64,000 nt of DNA. It comes from Streptomyces sp. XY006. Its GTDB lineage: Bacteria; Actinomycetota; Actinomycetes; Streptomycetales; Streptomycetaceae. The notes beneath the pieces are model-generated. The model worked only from the letters and a program-made list of their open reading frames with translations. It did no database searches and was not told the DNA's origin. The DNA is taken from positions 90,963-154,962 of the forward strand of contig NZ_NOKT01000022.1 of the NCBI RefSeq assembly GCF_002237655.1, written 5' to 3'. Made by a program: the position numbers and the translations under genes. Of the stretch, positions 1-8,510 are shown one piece after another (the stretch's first letter is position 1; each line of letters starts with the position of its first letter).

Positions 1-1005
1 CAGGACCTGGTCCAGGTTGTACGCCTTGAAGCCGACGCGGTGGTCCGAGATGCGGTTCTCCGGGAAGTTGTACGTGCGGACCTTCTCGGAGCGGTCGACG
101 GTGCGGACCTGGCTGCGGCGGGCGTCGGCGGCCTCCCGCTCCGCCTCCTCCTGCGCCGCTGCGAGCAGCCTGGAGCGCAGGATACGCAGTGCCTGCTCCT
201 TGTTCTGCAGCTGGCTCTTCTCGTTCTGGCAGGAGGCGACGACTCCGGTCGGCAGGTGCGTGATGCGCACGGCGGAGTCGGTGGTGTTGACGGACTGCCC
301 GCCGGGACCGGAGGACCGGTAGACGTCGATGCGCAGATCGTTGGGGTTGATCTCGACGTCGACCTCCTCCGCCTCGGGCGTGACGAGCACACCGGCCGCG
401 GAGGTGTGGATGCGGCCCTGGGACTCGGTCGCGGGCACGCGCTGCACGCGGTGCACGCCGCCCTCGTACTTCAGCCGGGCCCACACGCCCTGTCCGGGCT
501 CGGTGGCGCCCTGGCCGCCCTTGGTCTTCACGGCGACCTGGACGTCCTTGTAGCCGCCCAGCTCGGACTCGGTGGCGTCGATGATCTCGGTCTTCCAGCC
601 GACGCGCTCGGCGTAGCGCAGGTACATGCGCAGCAGGTCGCCCGCGAACAGCGCGGACTCGTCGCCGCCGGCGCCGGCCTTGATCTCCAGGATGACGTCC
701 TTGTCGTCGCTGGGGTCGCGCGGGACGAGGAGGAGACGCAGCTTCTCCGTCAGCTCCTCCTGCTGCTTCTCCAGCTCCTTGACCTCGGCCGCGAAATCGG
801 GATCGTCGGCGGCGAATTCGCGCGCGGTCTCGATGTCGTCGCCCGTCTGCTTCCAGGAGCGGTACGTCGCGACGATCGGGGTGAGCTCGGCGTAACGCTT
901 GTTCAGCTTGCGCGCGTTGGCCTGGTCGGCGTGGACCGACGGGTCGGCGAGCTTCTTCTCCAGGTCGGCGTGCTCGGCGACGAGTTCCTCGACGGCCTCG
1001 AACAT
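1..1005 (-). CDS. prfA: Peptide chain release factor 1 (partial, 3' end beyond window)
   Basis: Class I release factor that reads UAA and UAG in the ribosomal A site and triggers peptidyl-tRNA hydrolysis. The minus-strand reading begins MFEAVEELVAEHADLEKK with ATG at 1005 and stays open to the left edge, giving 335 codons. RF1 is normally about 358-360 residues, so roughly 25 C-terminal residues are missing. The catalytic GGQ is in RSSGPGGQSVNTTDS, and the RF1-type codon-recognition tripeptide PAT lies in RVPATESQGRIHTS, which separates it from RF2 (SPF). It follows rpmE on the same strand with about 108 bp between, the usual rpmE-prfA order. Start chosen because it matches the family N-terminus. 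Confidence 0.97.
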   Translation of the reverse strand, partial: MFEAVEELVAEHADLEKKLADPSVHADQANARKLNKRYAELTPIVATYRSWKQTGDDIETAREFAADDPDFAAEVKELEKQQEELTEKLRLLLVPRDPSDDKDVILEIKAGAGGDESALFAGDLLRMYLRYAERVGWKTEIIDATESELGGYKDVQVAVKTKGGQGATEPGQGVWARLKYEGGVHRVQRVPATESQGRIHTSAAGVLVTPEAEEVDVEINPNDLRIDVYRSSGPGGQSVNTTDSAVRITHLPTGVVASCQNEKSQLQNKEQALRILRSRLLAAAQEEAEREAADARRSQVRTVDRSEKVRTYNFPENRISDHRVGFKAYNLDQVL

Positions 1006-1113
1006 CTTGGGGCTCCTGTGTACGGACGGGGGTGAAGGGCGGGCGACCAAAAACGCCGGTCCCGGCGCGCCCCTCGGTGGGGGCACTGCCGTGGACCGGC
1101 GAAATGGGGCTCG

Positions 1114-1335
1114 CTACTTCTTGGAGCCGGCGGCCTTGCCGAAGCGGGCCTCGAAGCGGGCCACACGGCCACCGGTGTCGAGGATCTTCTGCTTGCCCGT
1201 GTAGAACGGGTGGCACTCGGAGCACACGTCGGCCCGGATGGTGCCGGACTCGATGGTGCTGCGCGTGGTGAACGACGCGCCGCAGGTGCAGCTGACCTGC
1301 GTCTCGACGTACTCGGGGTGGATGTCGCGCTTCAA
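1114..1335 (-). CDS. rpmE: 50S ribosomal protein L31, zinc-binding form
   Basis: Large-subunit ribosomal protein of 73 residues. The sequence MKRDIHPEYVETQVSCTCGA is a standard L31 N-terminus. Four cysteines remain (SCTCG near residue 16 and VCSEC near residue 37), so this is the C+ (zinc ribbon) version rather than the zinc-free paralogue that many actinomycetes make under Zur control. Ends in a basic tail GKAAGSKK. It lies directly upstream of prfA on the same strand, probably co-transcribed. Length and motif agree fully with the family. Confidence 0.97.
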   Translation of the reverse strand: MKRDIHPEYVETQVSCTCGASFTTRSTIESGTIRADVCSECHPFYTGKQKILDTGGRVARFEARFGKAAGSKK

Positions 1336-1432
1336 GGTGTCTCCTAGGTTTCGGGAGGGCGCCGGGTCGCCGCCGCGGGGTGCGGGAGCGTGAACCGGAG
1401 CCGACGTACCAGTCTGCCAGGACTGGGGCCAT

Positions 1433-1448
1433 CCCCCAAAACCGGGGG
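1433..1448. terminator. Short G/C hairpin downstream of the LCP gene
   Basis: CCCCC, a six-base AAAACC loop, then GGGGG. It lies about 75 bp past the stop of the LCP gene on the minus strand and has no U-tract, as is usual for high-GC actinobacterial terminators. Inference from sequence only. Confidence 0.4.
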
Positions 1449-1465
1449 TTGCGGTGATCTATTCC

Positions 1466-1507
1466 CCGCGGGCCGGTGGGGGTCGTTCGCGCAGTTCCCC
1501 GCGCCCT
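1466..1507. repeat. Dispersed Streptomyces intergenic repeat (GCGCAGTTCCCCGCGCCC type)
   Basis: The stretch between rpmE and the LCP gene contains a GGGGGTCGTTCGCGCAGTTC segment followed by CCCGCGCCC. From memory, this closely resembles a short sequence scattered in many copies between genes of Streptomyces chromosomes. Only one copy was noticed in this window, so the repeat assignment rests on outside knowledge. Confidence 0.4.
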
Positions 1508-1522
1508 TTGGGGACGTCTCCC

Positions 1523-2659
1523 TCAGGGGGCGTTCACGACGCCCTTGGCCTCGCCGGTCGCCGTGTCCTTCGTCGCGCTCTTCGGGATCGGCTGGTCGTT
1601 CGCCAGGGCCTTCCAGATCTGGTCGGCCTTCTTCTCCTGGAGGAGGACGCGGTTGGGGTCGGCGGGGTCGTAGACGACCGGCATCGTCACCATGTGCATG
1701 TGCGAGGGGCTGATGCCCCGCAGGCCGCCGGCGAAGGACGCGAGCTTGTTGACCGAGCCGAGGTCGGAGTCGGTCGTCACCGTCTTGGTCGCGGTCTCCG
1801 CGAGGTCGAGCAGCTTCTTGGGGCTGGTGAAGACGCCGACGTCCTTGACCTGGCCGACCAGGGCCTTGATGAAGGCCTGCTGGAGCTGGATGCGGCCGAG
1901 GTCGGAGCCGTCGCCCACGCCGTGCCGGGTGCGGACCAGGCCGAGGGCCTGCTCGCCGTCGAGTCTGTGGGTGCCGGCCTTCAGCTTCAGGTGGCTGTCG
2001 GGGTCGTCGATGCTCCTGGTCGTGGTGATCTCGACGCCGCCGAGGTCGTCGATCAGCTTCTGGAAGCCGGCGAAGTCGACCTCCAGGTAGTGGTCCATGC
2101 GCAGGTCGGTGATGGACTCGACGGTCTTCACGGCGCAGGCGGCGCCGCCGGTGGAGTACGCGGAGTTGAACATCGTGTTGCGCGCGGCCGGGTGCTCGTT
2201 GCCCTGGGTGTCCGTGCAGGCGGGCCGGTCGATGAGGGTGTCGCGCGGGATGGAGACCACGCTGGCCTTCTTGTGGCCCTTGTAGAGGTGGACGATCATC
2301 GCCGTGTCGGAGCGGGCGCTGCCGTCGTCGGTGCCGCCGCCGAGCTTCTTGTTGCCGCCGGAGCGGGTGTCCGAGCCGAGGACCAGGATGTTCTCGGAGC
2401 CGTTGTCGGCCGCCTCGGGGCGGTCGGTGCCGAGGGCCTGGTCGATGTCGACGCTCTTGAGGTTGCCGTTGAGCTTGAAGTACACGTAGCCCATGCCGGC
2501 GCCGCCCAGGACGACGATGCCGGCGGCGGTCCACGCCGTGATGATCAGGCCCTTGTGGCGCTTGCGGGGGGCGCGGCGGCGGCCCCTGCCGCGGTGACGC
2601 GCTCCCGTGGTGCCGTTCTCGCCCGGTATACCCGGATCCGGTGTGCTCTCGGCAGCCAT
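1523..2659 (-). CDS. LytR-CpsA-Psr (LCP) family cell-wall glycopolymer ligase
   Basis: LCP proteins move wall teichoic acid or other glycopolymers from a lipid carrier to peptidoglycan on the outer face of the membrane. The 378-residue product has a basic cytoplasmic start (about residues 20-38), one membrane segment (IITAWTAAGIVVLGGAGMGY, about 39-58), then the extracellular LCP domain. Its conserved Asp/Arg motifs are LGSDTRSGG, RSDTAMIVHL and SIPRDTLID, which bind the pyrophosphate lipid substrate. Two cysteines (PACTDTQ and GAACAVK) could form a disulphide. Start ATG gives a normal LCP N-terminus. A strong hairpin separates it from the upstream protease gene, so it is probably transcribed on its own. 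Confidence 0.93.
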   Translation of the reverse strand: MAAESTPDPGIPGENGTTGARHRGRGRRRAPRKRHKGLIITAWTAAGIVVLGGAGMGYVYFKLNGNLKSVDIDQALGTDRPEAADNGSENILVLGSDTRSGGNKKLGGGTDDGSARSDTAMIVHLYKGHKKASVVSIPRDTLIDRPACTDTQGNEHPAARNTMFNSAYSTGGAACAVKTVESITDLRMDHYLEVDFAGFQKLIDDLGGVEITTTRSIDDPDSHLKLKAGTHRLDGEQALGLVRTRHGVGDGSDLGRIQLQQAFIKALVGQVKDVGVFTSPKKLLDLAETATKTVTTDSDLGSVNKLASFAGGLRGISPSHMHMVTMPVVYDPADPNRVLLQEKKADQIWKALANDQPIPKSATKDTATGEAKGVVNAP

Positions 2660-2791
2660 GTGCTCCTCAGCTCGTCTACGGTCGGTTACCCCCTGCCGTC
2701 AGTGCCAGGCGTGGCCGGCCGGAACCCTTCCTCGCACCATCGTCGCTCCGCCTGGTCAGACGGGGAAACTCGGGAAAGGGTTGCACAACGG

Positions 2792-2824
2792 ACTGTGCCC
2801 ACCGCGTGGGGCGGTGGGCACAGT
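2792..2824. terminator. Strong terminator hairpin after the protease gene
   Basis: Perfect 14-bp inverted repeat, ACTGTGCCCACCGC and GCGGTGGGCACAGT, with a 5-nt GTGGG loop. It lies 43 bp beyond the stop of the minus-strand protease gene and before the LCP start. Confidence 0.85.
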
Positions 2825-2866
2825 GTGTGGCCGGTGGGGCCGGAGGGAACCGGCTCACCTGCTGTT

Positions 2867-4675
2867 TCAGCCGAAGATGTCGTACTGCTTGAAGTCGGTG
2901 GCGACGGACTTCCTTGTGGCGAAGATCTCGCTGGTCGCCTTGCCGGTGCCGGCGTACAGGTAGAGCGTGCCGCCGGGGGTGCGGGCCAGGAAGTCGGCCT
3001 TGCCGTCGCCGGTCATGTCGCCGACCGCGTCGAAGGCGTTGTACGTGGTGCTGCTCCAGGTGCGCACCTTGATGCGGCCGGAGAACGCCCCGGTGCCGGA
3101 CTTGCCGGTGCCCTTGTACAGGTAGATCGTGCCGCCCGTCTTGCTGCGGGCGATCAGGTCGGTCTTGCCGTCGCCGGTGAAGTCGCCCTTGCCGCGCACG
3201 GAGTTGTACTGGTTCCAGCCGGTGCCGACCTTCACGCGCGAGGCGAAGGTGCCGTTGCCCTTGCCGGGGTAGATCCACATGGCGCCGGCGGAGTCGACCG
3301 AGAGCAGGTCGGGCAGGTAGTCGCCGGTGACGTCACCGGGGGTGATGATGCGGGTGCGGCTCGCCCAGTTGTCGGCGATCTGCTTGGTGGCCCAGGTGCC
3401 GCTGGAGATCACGTAGTGGGTCCAGTAGACGTCGCCGGTGGAGCTGACCCGGTAGACCAGGTCCTGGTAGCCGTCGCGGTCGAGGTCGGTCTGCAGGACG
3501 ACGTTGACGCCGTTCCAGTCGCCCCAGGACTCGCGGGCGGCCAGGGAGGTGCCGTTGGAGTTCTTGGAGTAGCCGGTCTTGGTGGAGGCGTTGCGCACCC
3601 ACACGTCGGCCCGGTGGTCGCCGTTGATGTTGGTGTCGTCGAGCCGCGGGTAGGCGGCGCCCACGTAACTACTGACCTTGCTGAAGACGCTGTAGGCGCC
3701 CTTGGCGACGCAGTCGGTCACGCCCCAGGAGACGACACCGACGATGCGGTTGTTGACGACCAGGGGGCCGCCGGAGTCGCCGTTGCAGGCGGTGGTGGTG
3801 CCGGTGTCGCTGCCGGTGGCGGGCTTGCCCGCGCAGACCATGTGGCCCTTGACGAAGTCCGCGCCGTAGGCGGCGGAGCAGGTCGCGTCGGACTGGATGG
3901 GCAGCGTGGCCGTCTTCAGCGTCTCGGAGATGTCGTCGCTGGTGGAGCTGGTGCGGCCCCAGCCGTAGACCTTGGCGCTGGTGCCGGTCGCGTACGAGGC
4001 GGTGTCACCGGACGTCGTCATGCGGATCGGCGTGGCCTTGACCGGGACGGGCAGGGTGAGCACCGCGATGTCGTTGTCGATGGTCGTCGCGCTGTACGAC
4101 GGGTGGCTCCACTGCCGCCAGACACCGGTGACGGTGCCGCCGTGCAGATCGGTGCCGTCGGCCGAGGGGAGCTGGGAGGTGCCGGTGACGATGGCGCCGT
4201 TGCCGTGCCAGTCGTAGCCCTTGACGCAGTGCGCGGCGGTGAGGATCTTCGTGGGCGCGACGACGGCGCCGCCGCAGAAGAAGCCGATGTCGTCGCCGGT
4301 GCTGGAGGTGCCCCGGTCGTCGTAGTAGTGGAGCTGGGCCATCCACGGCGCCGAGGTGATGGTGGTCTGGCTGCCACCGATGATCTTCGCGTCGACGCTG
4401 CCGGTGACGGTGCCCGCGCTGAGCGAGGCCTTGCTCGTCTTGCCTGCGACGTCGTCGCCGGCCATGGCACCGGCGACGCGCTGCTCCAGCTCGGCGAGGG
4501 ACGGCGAGCCGGCCACGGCGGGCTTGACGGCGGGCTGCGGCAGCGGGGTGGCCGCGCCGGCCGACGTCGTCAGCAGCGCGGCGGCCACGGCTGCGGCCAC
4601 GCCGGCCGCGGCCACGGGCAGTGCGATACGTATCCGGCGTCTGTGCCGGCCGCCCCCGGGCATGGATGTACCCAC
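2867..4675 (-). CDS. Secreted trypsin-like serine protease with C-terminal FG-GAP/VCBS repeats
   Basis: Exported S1-family endopeptidase of 602 residues. An Arg-rich start and hydrophobic core (IALPVAAAGVAAAVAAALLT, about residues 16-35) form a signal peptide. A propeptide-like stretch precedes IIGGSQTTITSAPW, the usual mature N-terminus after zymogen cleavage. The catalytic triad is visible: His in LTAAHCV, Asp in DNDIAVLTL, Ser in CNGDSGGPLVV. The rest holds about five calcium-binding FG-GAP/VCBS repeats with the pattern D-x-(T/N/R)-G-D-x-x-x-D-(L/F), for example DFTGDGKTDL and DMTGDGKADF, which probably form a partial beta-propeller. Single gene between its own terminator and that of rho. 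Confidence 0.93.
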   Translation of the reverse strand: MGTSMPGGGRHRRRIRIALPVAAAGVAAAVAAALLTTSAGAATPLPQPAVKPAVAGSPSLAELEQRVAGAMAGDDVAGKTSKASLSAGTVTGSVDAKIIGGSQTTITSAPWMAQLHYYDDRGTSSTGDDIGFFCGGAVVAPTKILTAAHCVKGYDWHGNGAIVTGTSQLPSADGTDLHGGTVTGVWRQWSHPSYSATTIDNDIAVLTLPVPVKATPIRMTTSGDTASYATGTSAKVYGWGRTSSTSDDISETLKTATLPIQSDATCSAAYGADFVKGHMVCAGKPATGSDTGTTTACNGDSGGPLVVNNRIVGVVSWGVTDCVAKGAYSVFSKVSSYVGAAYPRLDDTNINGDHRADVWVRNASTKTGYSKNSNGTSLAARESWGDWNGVNVVLQTDLDRDGYQDLVYRVSSTGDVYWTHYVISSGTWATKQIADNWASRTRIITPGDVTGDYLPDLLSVDSAGAMWIYPGKGNGTFASRVKVGTGWNQYNSVRGKGDFTGDGKTDLIARSKTGGTIYLYKGTGKSGTGAFSGRIKVRTWSSTTYNAFDAVGDMTGDGKADFLARTPGGTLYLYAGTGKATSEIFATRKSVATDFKQYDIFG

Positions 4676-4741
4676 GAATGTCCCCCCTCGGGATCACAGG
4701 TTCGAAGAGAGCGTGATCCTACCTGTACATGGACACCACAA

Positions 4742-4771
4742 AGGGCCGCCCCCCTCTCGGGGAACGGCCCT
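4742..4771. terminator. Terminator hairpin downstream of rho
   Basis: AGGGCCG paired with CGGCCCT, with an inner CCCC/GGGG run and a TCTC loop, 17 bp past the rho stop codon on the minus strand. Confidence 0.75.
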
Positions 4772-4787
4772 GTGCGCGGTGCCTGCC

Positions 4788-6815
4788 TCAGTCGCCGTTG
4801 CCCGGCGCCGGGGTGGTCTTCTGGATCTGCATCAGGAACTCGACGTTCGACTTCGTCTGCTTCATCTTGTCGAGGAGCAGCTCGATGGCCTGCTGCTGGT
4901 CGAGCGCGTGCAGCACCCGGCGCAGCTTCCACACGATGCCCAGCTCCTCGCTGCCGAGCAGGATCTCCTCCTTGCGGGTGCCGGACGCGTCGACGTCCAC
5001 CGCCGGGAAGATGCGCTTGTCGGCGAGCTTCCGGTCGAGCTTGAGCTCCATGTTGCCGGTGCCCTTGAACTCCTCGAAGATCACCTCGTCCATGCGGGAC
5101 CCGGTGTCCACCAGGGCGGTGGCGAGGATGGTCAGCGAGCCGCCGTCCTCGATGTTGCGGGCCGCACCGAAGAAGCGCTTCGGCGGGTACAGGGCGGTCG
5201 AGTCGACACCACCGGACAGGATGCGGCCGGAGGCGGGCGCGGCGAGGTTGTACGCACGGCCCAGACGGGTGATCGAGTCGAGCAGGACGACCACGTCGTG
5301 ACCCAGCTCCACCAGGCGCTTGGCGCGCTCGATGGCGAGCTCGGCGACCGTGGTGTGGTCCTCGGCGGGGCGGTCGAAGGTCGAGGAGATGACCTCGCCC
5401 TTCACCGACCGCTGCATGTCGGTGACCTCTTCCGGACGCTCGTCGACGAGGACGACCATCAGGTGGCACTCGGGGTTGTTGTGCGTGATCGCGTTGGCGA
5501 TCGCCTGCATGATCATGGTCTTGCCGGTCTTCGGCGGGGCCACGATCAGACCGCGCTGGCCCTTACCGATCGGCGACACGAGGTCGATGATGCGAGTGGT
5601 GAGCACGCCCGGGTCCGTCTCCAGGCGGAGGCGGTCCTGCGGGTACAGCGGGGTGAGCTTGTTGAACTCCGGGCGGCCGCGGCCGTGTTCGGGCGCCATG
5701 CCGTTGACGGAGTCCAGGCGCACCAGCGCGTTGAACTTCTCGCGCCGCTCGCCTTCCTTCGGCTGGCGGACCGCGCCGGTGATGTGGTCGCCCTTGCGCA
5801 GGCCGTTCTTGCGGACCTGGGCGAGGGAGACGTACACGTCGTTCGGACCGGGCAGGTAGCCCGACGTGCGGATGAACGCGTAGTTGTCGAGGATGTCCAG
5901 GATGCCCGCGACGGGGATCAGGACGTCGTCCTCGTTGATCTGCGGCTCGGAGGCGATGTCGTCGCGGCCACGACGGCCCCGGCGGTCGCGGTAGCGCCCG
6001 CGACGGCCGCGCCGGCCGCCCTCGAAGTCGTCGTCGTCCTGCTGGCCGCGGTCCGGACGGCCGCCGCCCTGCTGGTTCTGCTGCTGGCCGCGGTCCTGAC
6101 GAGCGCCGCCCTGCTGGTCGTCGCCCTTGCCGCCGCGGCGGTCGCGGTCGCGGTCCCGCCCGCGGTCACGGTCCCGGTCCCGGTCGCGGTCACGGCGGTC
6201 GCGACGACGGCCCTCGCCGCCGTCGGCGTCGGACTTGGCGTCGTTGCCCTGGTTGCCCTGGGACTGCTGCGCCGGCGTCTCGGCCTTGGGCTCGTTCTTC
6301 GCCTCGGCGGCGACCGTCTCCGGAGCGGAAGCGGGGGATCCGGCCTCGGCGGTGGCGCGGCGACGGCGGCGCTCGGGAGCGTCGTCGGACGCCGGCTGGC
6401 CGGGGATCTCGATCTGCTGCTGGGCCGTGGCCTGCTCCGCGGGGGCCTCGGGGGCCTCCTTCGCGTCGGCCTTCTTCTCGGCCTTGTCGCCGTTGTCGCC
6501 CGTACGGGCCCGCGAGGTGGCGCGGCGCTTGGGCTTGGTCTCGGCGGTGGCGTCGGCCTTCGCGGCCGGAGCGGCGCCGCCGGACGCCTGCGCCTCCTTG
6601 ATGACCTCGATCAGCTGGCTCTTGCGCATACGCGCGGTGCCCCTGATGCCAAGGCCGGATGCGACCTGCTGCAGCTCGGCCAGCACCATGCCCTCGAGGC
6701 CGGTACCGCGGCGCCGCCGGGAGCCGGCACCGGTGGCAGGCGCGGAGGCGTCCGTGGCGGGCGCGGCAGCGGTCTCCTCGACACGTGCGCCCATCAGATC
6801 GGTGGTGTCGCTCAC
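4788..6815 (-). CDS. rho: Transcription termination factor Rho with long actinobacterial insertion
   Basis: Hexameric RNA-dependent ATPase that ends transcription. The 675-residue product is much longer than E. coli Rho (419). Order: Ala-rich start; Rho N-terminal helix bundle (LQQVASGLGIRGTARMRKSQ, about 48-70); an insertion of about 200 residues rich in Arg, Asp, Gln and Gly, including long RDRDRD runs; the OB-fold primary RNA site (about 305-375); then the RecA-like ATPase with Walker A PPKTGKT (about 425-431) and Walker B VVLLDSITRLGR. The arginine-rich insertion is known in high-GC actinobacterial Rho and adds RNA affinity. The gene stands alone with its own terminator. Confidence 0.97.
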   Translation of the reverse strand: MSDTTDLMGARVEETAAAPATDASAPATGAGSRRRRGTGLEGMVLAELQQVASGLGIRGTARMRKSQLIEVIKEAQASGGAAPAAKADATAETKPKRRATSRARTGDNGDKAEKKADAKEAPEAPAEQATAQQQIEIPGQPASDDAPERRRRRATAEAGSPASAPETVAAEAKNEPKAETPAQQSQGNQGNDAKSDADGGEGRRRDRRDRDRDRDRDRGRDRDRDRRGGKGDDQQGGARQDRGQQQNQQGGGRPDRGQQDDDDFEGGRRGRRGRYRDRRGRRGRDDIASEPQINEDDVLIPVAGILDILDNYAFIRTSGYLPGPNDVYVSLAQVRKNGLRKGDHITGAVRQPKEGERREKFNALVRLDSVNGMAPEHGRGRPEFNKLTPLYPQDRLRLETDPGVLTTRIIDLVSPIGKGQRGLIVAPPKTGKTMIMQAIANAITHNNPECHLMVVLVDERPEEVTDMQRSVKGEVISSTFDRPAEDHTTVAELAIERAKRLVELGHDVVVLLDSITRLGRAYNLAAPASGRILSGGVDSTALYPPKRFFGAARNIEDGGSLTILATALVDTGSRMDEVIFEEFKGTGNMELKLDRKLADKRIFPAVDVDASGTRKEEILLGSEELGIVWKLRRVLHALDQQQAIELLLDKMKQTKSNVEFLMQIQKTTPAPGNGD

Positions 6816-7217
6816 GAAGGGTCCTTCCCTGGAGCGGACGTCGGCCTGTCTGGCTCGGCGACCGGTTGTGCTGTCCGGCTTCGGTCCGTGTGGTGTGAAC
6901 CGTGCCGGGGCGGTGGTCCGCCTAAGCGGCGGAGGAATCTGGTGATGGCGCTTCCTTGAGCCGTGGCACCCAGTGTCAGTGTCACGTGGCGTGGTCGCAC
7001 CGGTTCCGGAGCATGCCCTGCGCCCCGCTCAATGTCCTTGTACGGCGTACGGTCCGACGTACGGAACACAGTGCGGCTTGGGGGGCTCCCGGAAGAATGT
7101 CTGTCCCGGACGGGGACACGAGGCACCTCGCCATGGTGGGGTCGGGTGCAGACTTGAGGTTAACACTACCGGATCCAACAAACATTCCCCCTCTCGAAAT
7201 CCGGCAACCGCGCGCTG
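6816..7217 (-). promoter_or_regulatory. Non-coding leader between thrB and rho
   Basis: About 400 bp without a convincing gene. A -10-like TAGTGT (plus coordinates 7163-7168) lies in GGTAGTGTTAACC on the minus strand, so a promoter there would leave a rho leader of about 340 nt. No good -35 element was seen. Inside the leader, GTACG-GTCCGA-CGTAC (7047-7062) is a small inverted repeat. Long rho leaders are known to allow autoregulation in other bacteria; that role here is inference. Confidence 0.4.
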
Positions 7218-8147
7218 TCAGATGTCACCGGCGGCCGCCAGCGGCAGCACGCTCGCGCCGTGCGCGTCGAGGCTCAGCCGGTTGGCGGCCCAGTCCGCGC
7301 CCGCCAGGGCCTCGACCTTGTCGGCGGTGTCCGCGTCGGCCAGCGCCATGACCGTCGGCCCGGCGCCGGAGATGACCGCGGGGATGCCGTCGCCCCGCAG
7401 CCGCTCCACCAGTGCGGCGCTCTCCGGCATGGCCGGGGCGCGGTACTCCTGGTGCAGACGGTCCTCGGTGGCGGGCAGCAGCAGCTCGGGGCGCCGGGTC
7501 AGGGCCTCGACGAGCAGGGCGGCCCGGCCCGCGTTGGTGGCGGCGTCGACGTGCGGGACGGTACGCGGGAGCAGGCCGCGCGCCGTCTCGGTCAGTACCG
7601 GCTTTCCGGGAACGAAAACCACCGGAACGATGGAATCGGCGGGGTCCATCCTGATCGCGCGGGCGGCACCGCCCTCCATCCAGGACAGCGTGAATCCGCC
7701 CAGCAGACACGCGGCGACGTTGTCCGGGTGGCCCTCGATCTCCGTGGCGAGTTCGAGCAGTGCCGTGTCGTCGAGCCGGGCCTCGGCGCCTATGGTCACG
7801 GCGCGGGCGGCGACGATCCCGGCGCAGATGGCGGCCGAGGAGGAGCCCAGGCCCCGGCCGTGCGGGATGCGGTTGGCGCAGACGATCTCCAGGCCGCGGG
7901 GCTGCCCGCCCAGCAGGTCGAAGGCGGTGCGCAGGGACCGCACGAGAAGGTGCTGCTCGTCGCGCGGGAGCGTCTCGCTGCCCTCACCCGCGATGTCGAT
8001 GTGCAGCCCGGAGTCGGCCACCCGGACGACCACGTCGTCGTACAAGCCCAGCGCGAGACCGAGGGCGTCGAAGCCCGGGCCGAGGTTGGCGCTGGTGGCG
8101 GGGACGCGCACCCGGACGGCGGCGGCGCGGAACGCTGGACCGGCCAT
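7218..8147 (-). CDS. thrB: Homoserine kinase
   Basis: GHMP-family kinase that phosphorylates L-homoserine with ATP to O-phosphohomoserine, the penultimate step to threonine. Starting at MAGPAFRAAAVRVRVPATSA (309 residues) gives the family length; the frame is open further upstream, but AAGGAGAG sits 10 nt before this ATG. Motif 1 is PATSANLGPGFDALGLAL; the phosphate-binding glycine loop is PHGRGLGSSSAA (about residues 95-106); the C-terminal GHMP motif is VISGAGPTVMAL. It lies downstream of thrC but 363 bp away, so it may have its own promoter. Confidence 0.95.
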   Translation of the reverse strand: MAGPAFRAAAVRVRVPATSANLGPGFDALGLALGLYDDVVVRVADSGLHIDIAGEGSETLPRDEQHLLVRSLRTAFDLLGGQPRGLEIVCANRIPHGRGLGSSSAAICAGIVAARAVTIGAEARLDDTALLELATEIEGHPDNVAACLLGGFTLSWMEGGAARAIRMDPADSIVPVVFVPGKPVLTETARGLLPRTVPHVDAATNAGRAALLVEALTRRPELLLPATEDRLHQEYRAPAMPESAALVERLRGDGIPAVISGAGPTVMALADADTADKVEALAGADWAANRLSLDAHGASVLPLAAAGDI

Positions 8148-8510
8148 CGCTCGATGACTCTCCTTGAGCTGCGTGATTGTCGAATGACGTTCGATGGACA
8201 TTCGATGGCGTACGAGAACCCGGGGGGCCGCTGCCGGCCGGTGGGGGCCGGCCGCTGTCCCGGCCGCGGAGACGGCGCGGCACCACGCTCCGTGCGGAGG
8301 CATATGCGGCGGGCGGGTTCAGTACAGCCTATCGAAACAAGGTTCTGTGGCGACATAGGGCGCACAGGAGGCGCACGATGCGTGTCGTAAGCCCCCTGTG
8401 CACCCCCCGTAGGGAATCTCCCCGGGACGGCGCCGTCTTACGCCGGAACGTGTCGGGCGTAACACCGGCGCTCGGAGCGTCGGCGCACGTCAGCCCCGGT
8501 TCGAGCGCCC
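8148..8510 (-). promoter_or_regulatory. Long spacer between thrC and thrB with probable thrB promoter
   Basis: 363 bp without a gene, unusual inside a threonine cluster. On the minus strand a TAGGCT -10-like hexamer occurs at 8326-8331, about 180 nt before the thrB start. An inverted repeat TCGAA-TGACG-TTCGA (8180-8194) and a direct repeat TTCGATGG (8190-8208) lie close to the start codon. This suggests independent transcription of thrB. No attenuator-style leader peptide with clustered Thr codons was recognised. Confidence 0.4.

Noticed and set aside
40..1035. Long Leu/Val/Gly-rich plus-strand frame across prfA
   Set aside because: Antisense shadow of a clearly conserved release factor; composition is typical of frame-shadow in GC-rich DNA.
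1454..5044. 1,196-codon plus-strand frame
   Set aside because: Antisense to the LCP, protease and start of rho; low-complexity Val/Gly/Ala composition and no domain.
6113..6210. Possible CRISPR or tandem-repeat array inside rho
   Set aside because: The repeats are codons for RDRDRD in the Rho insertion; no spacers.
6127..6945. Arg/Ser-rich plus frame opposite the rho insertion
   Set aside because: Mirror of the repetitive Arg/Asp codons of Rho; not a gene.
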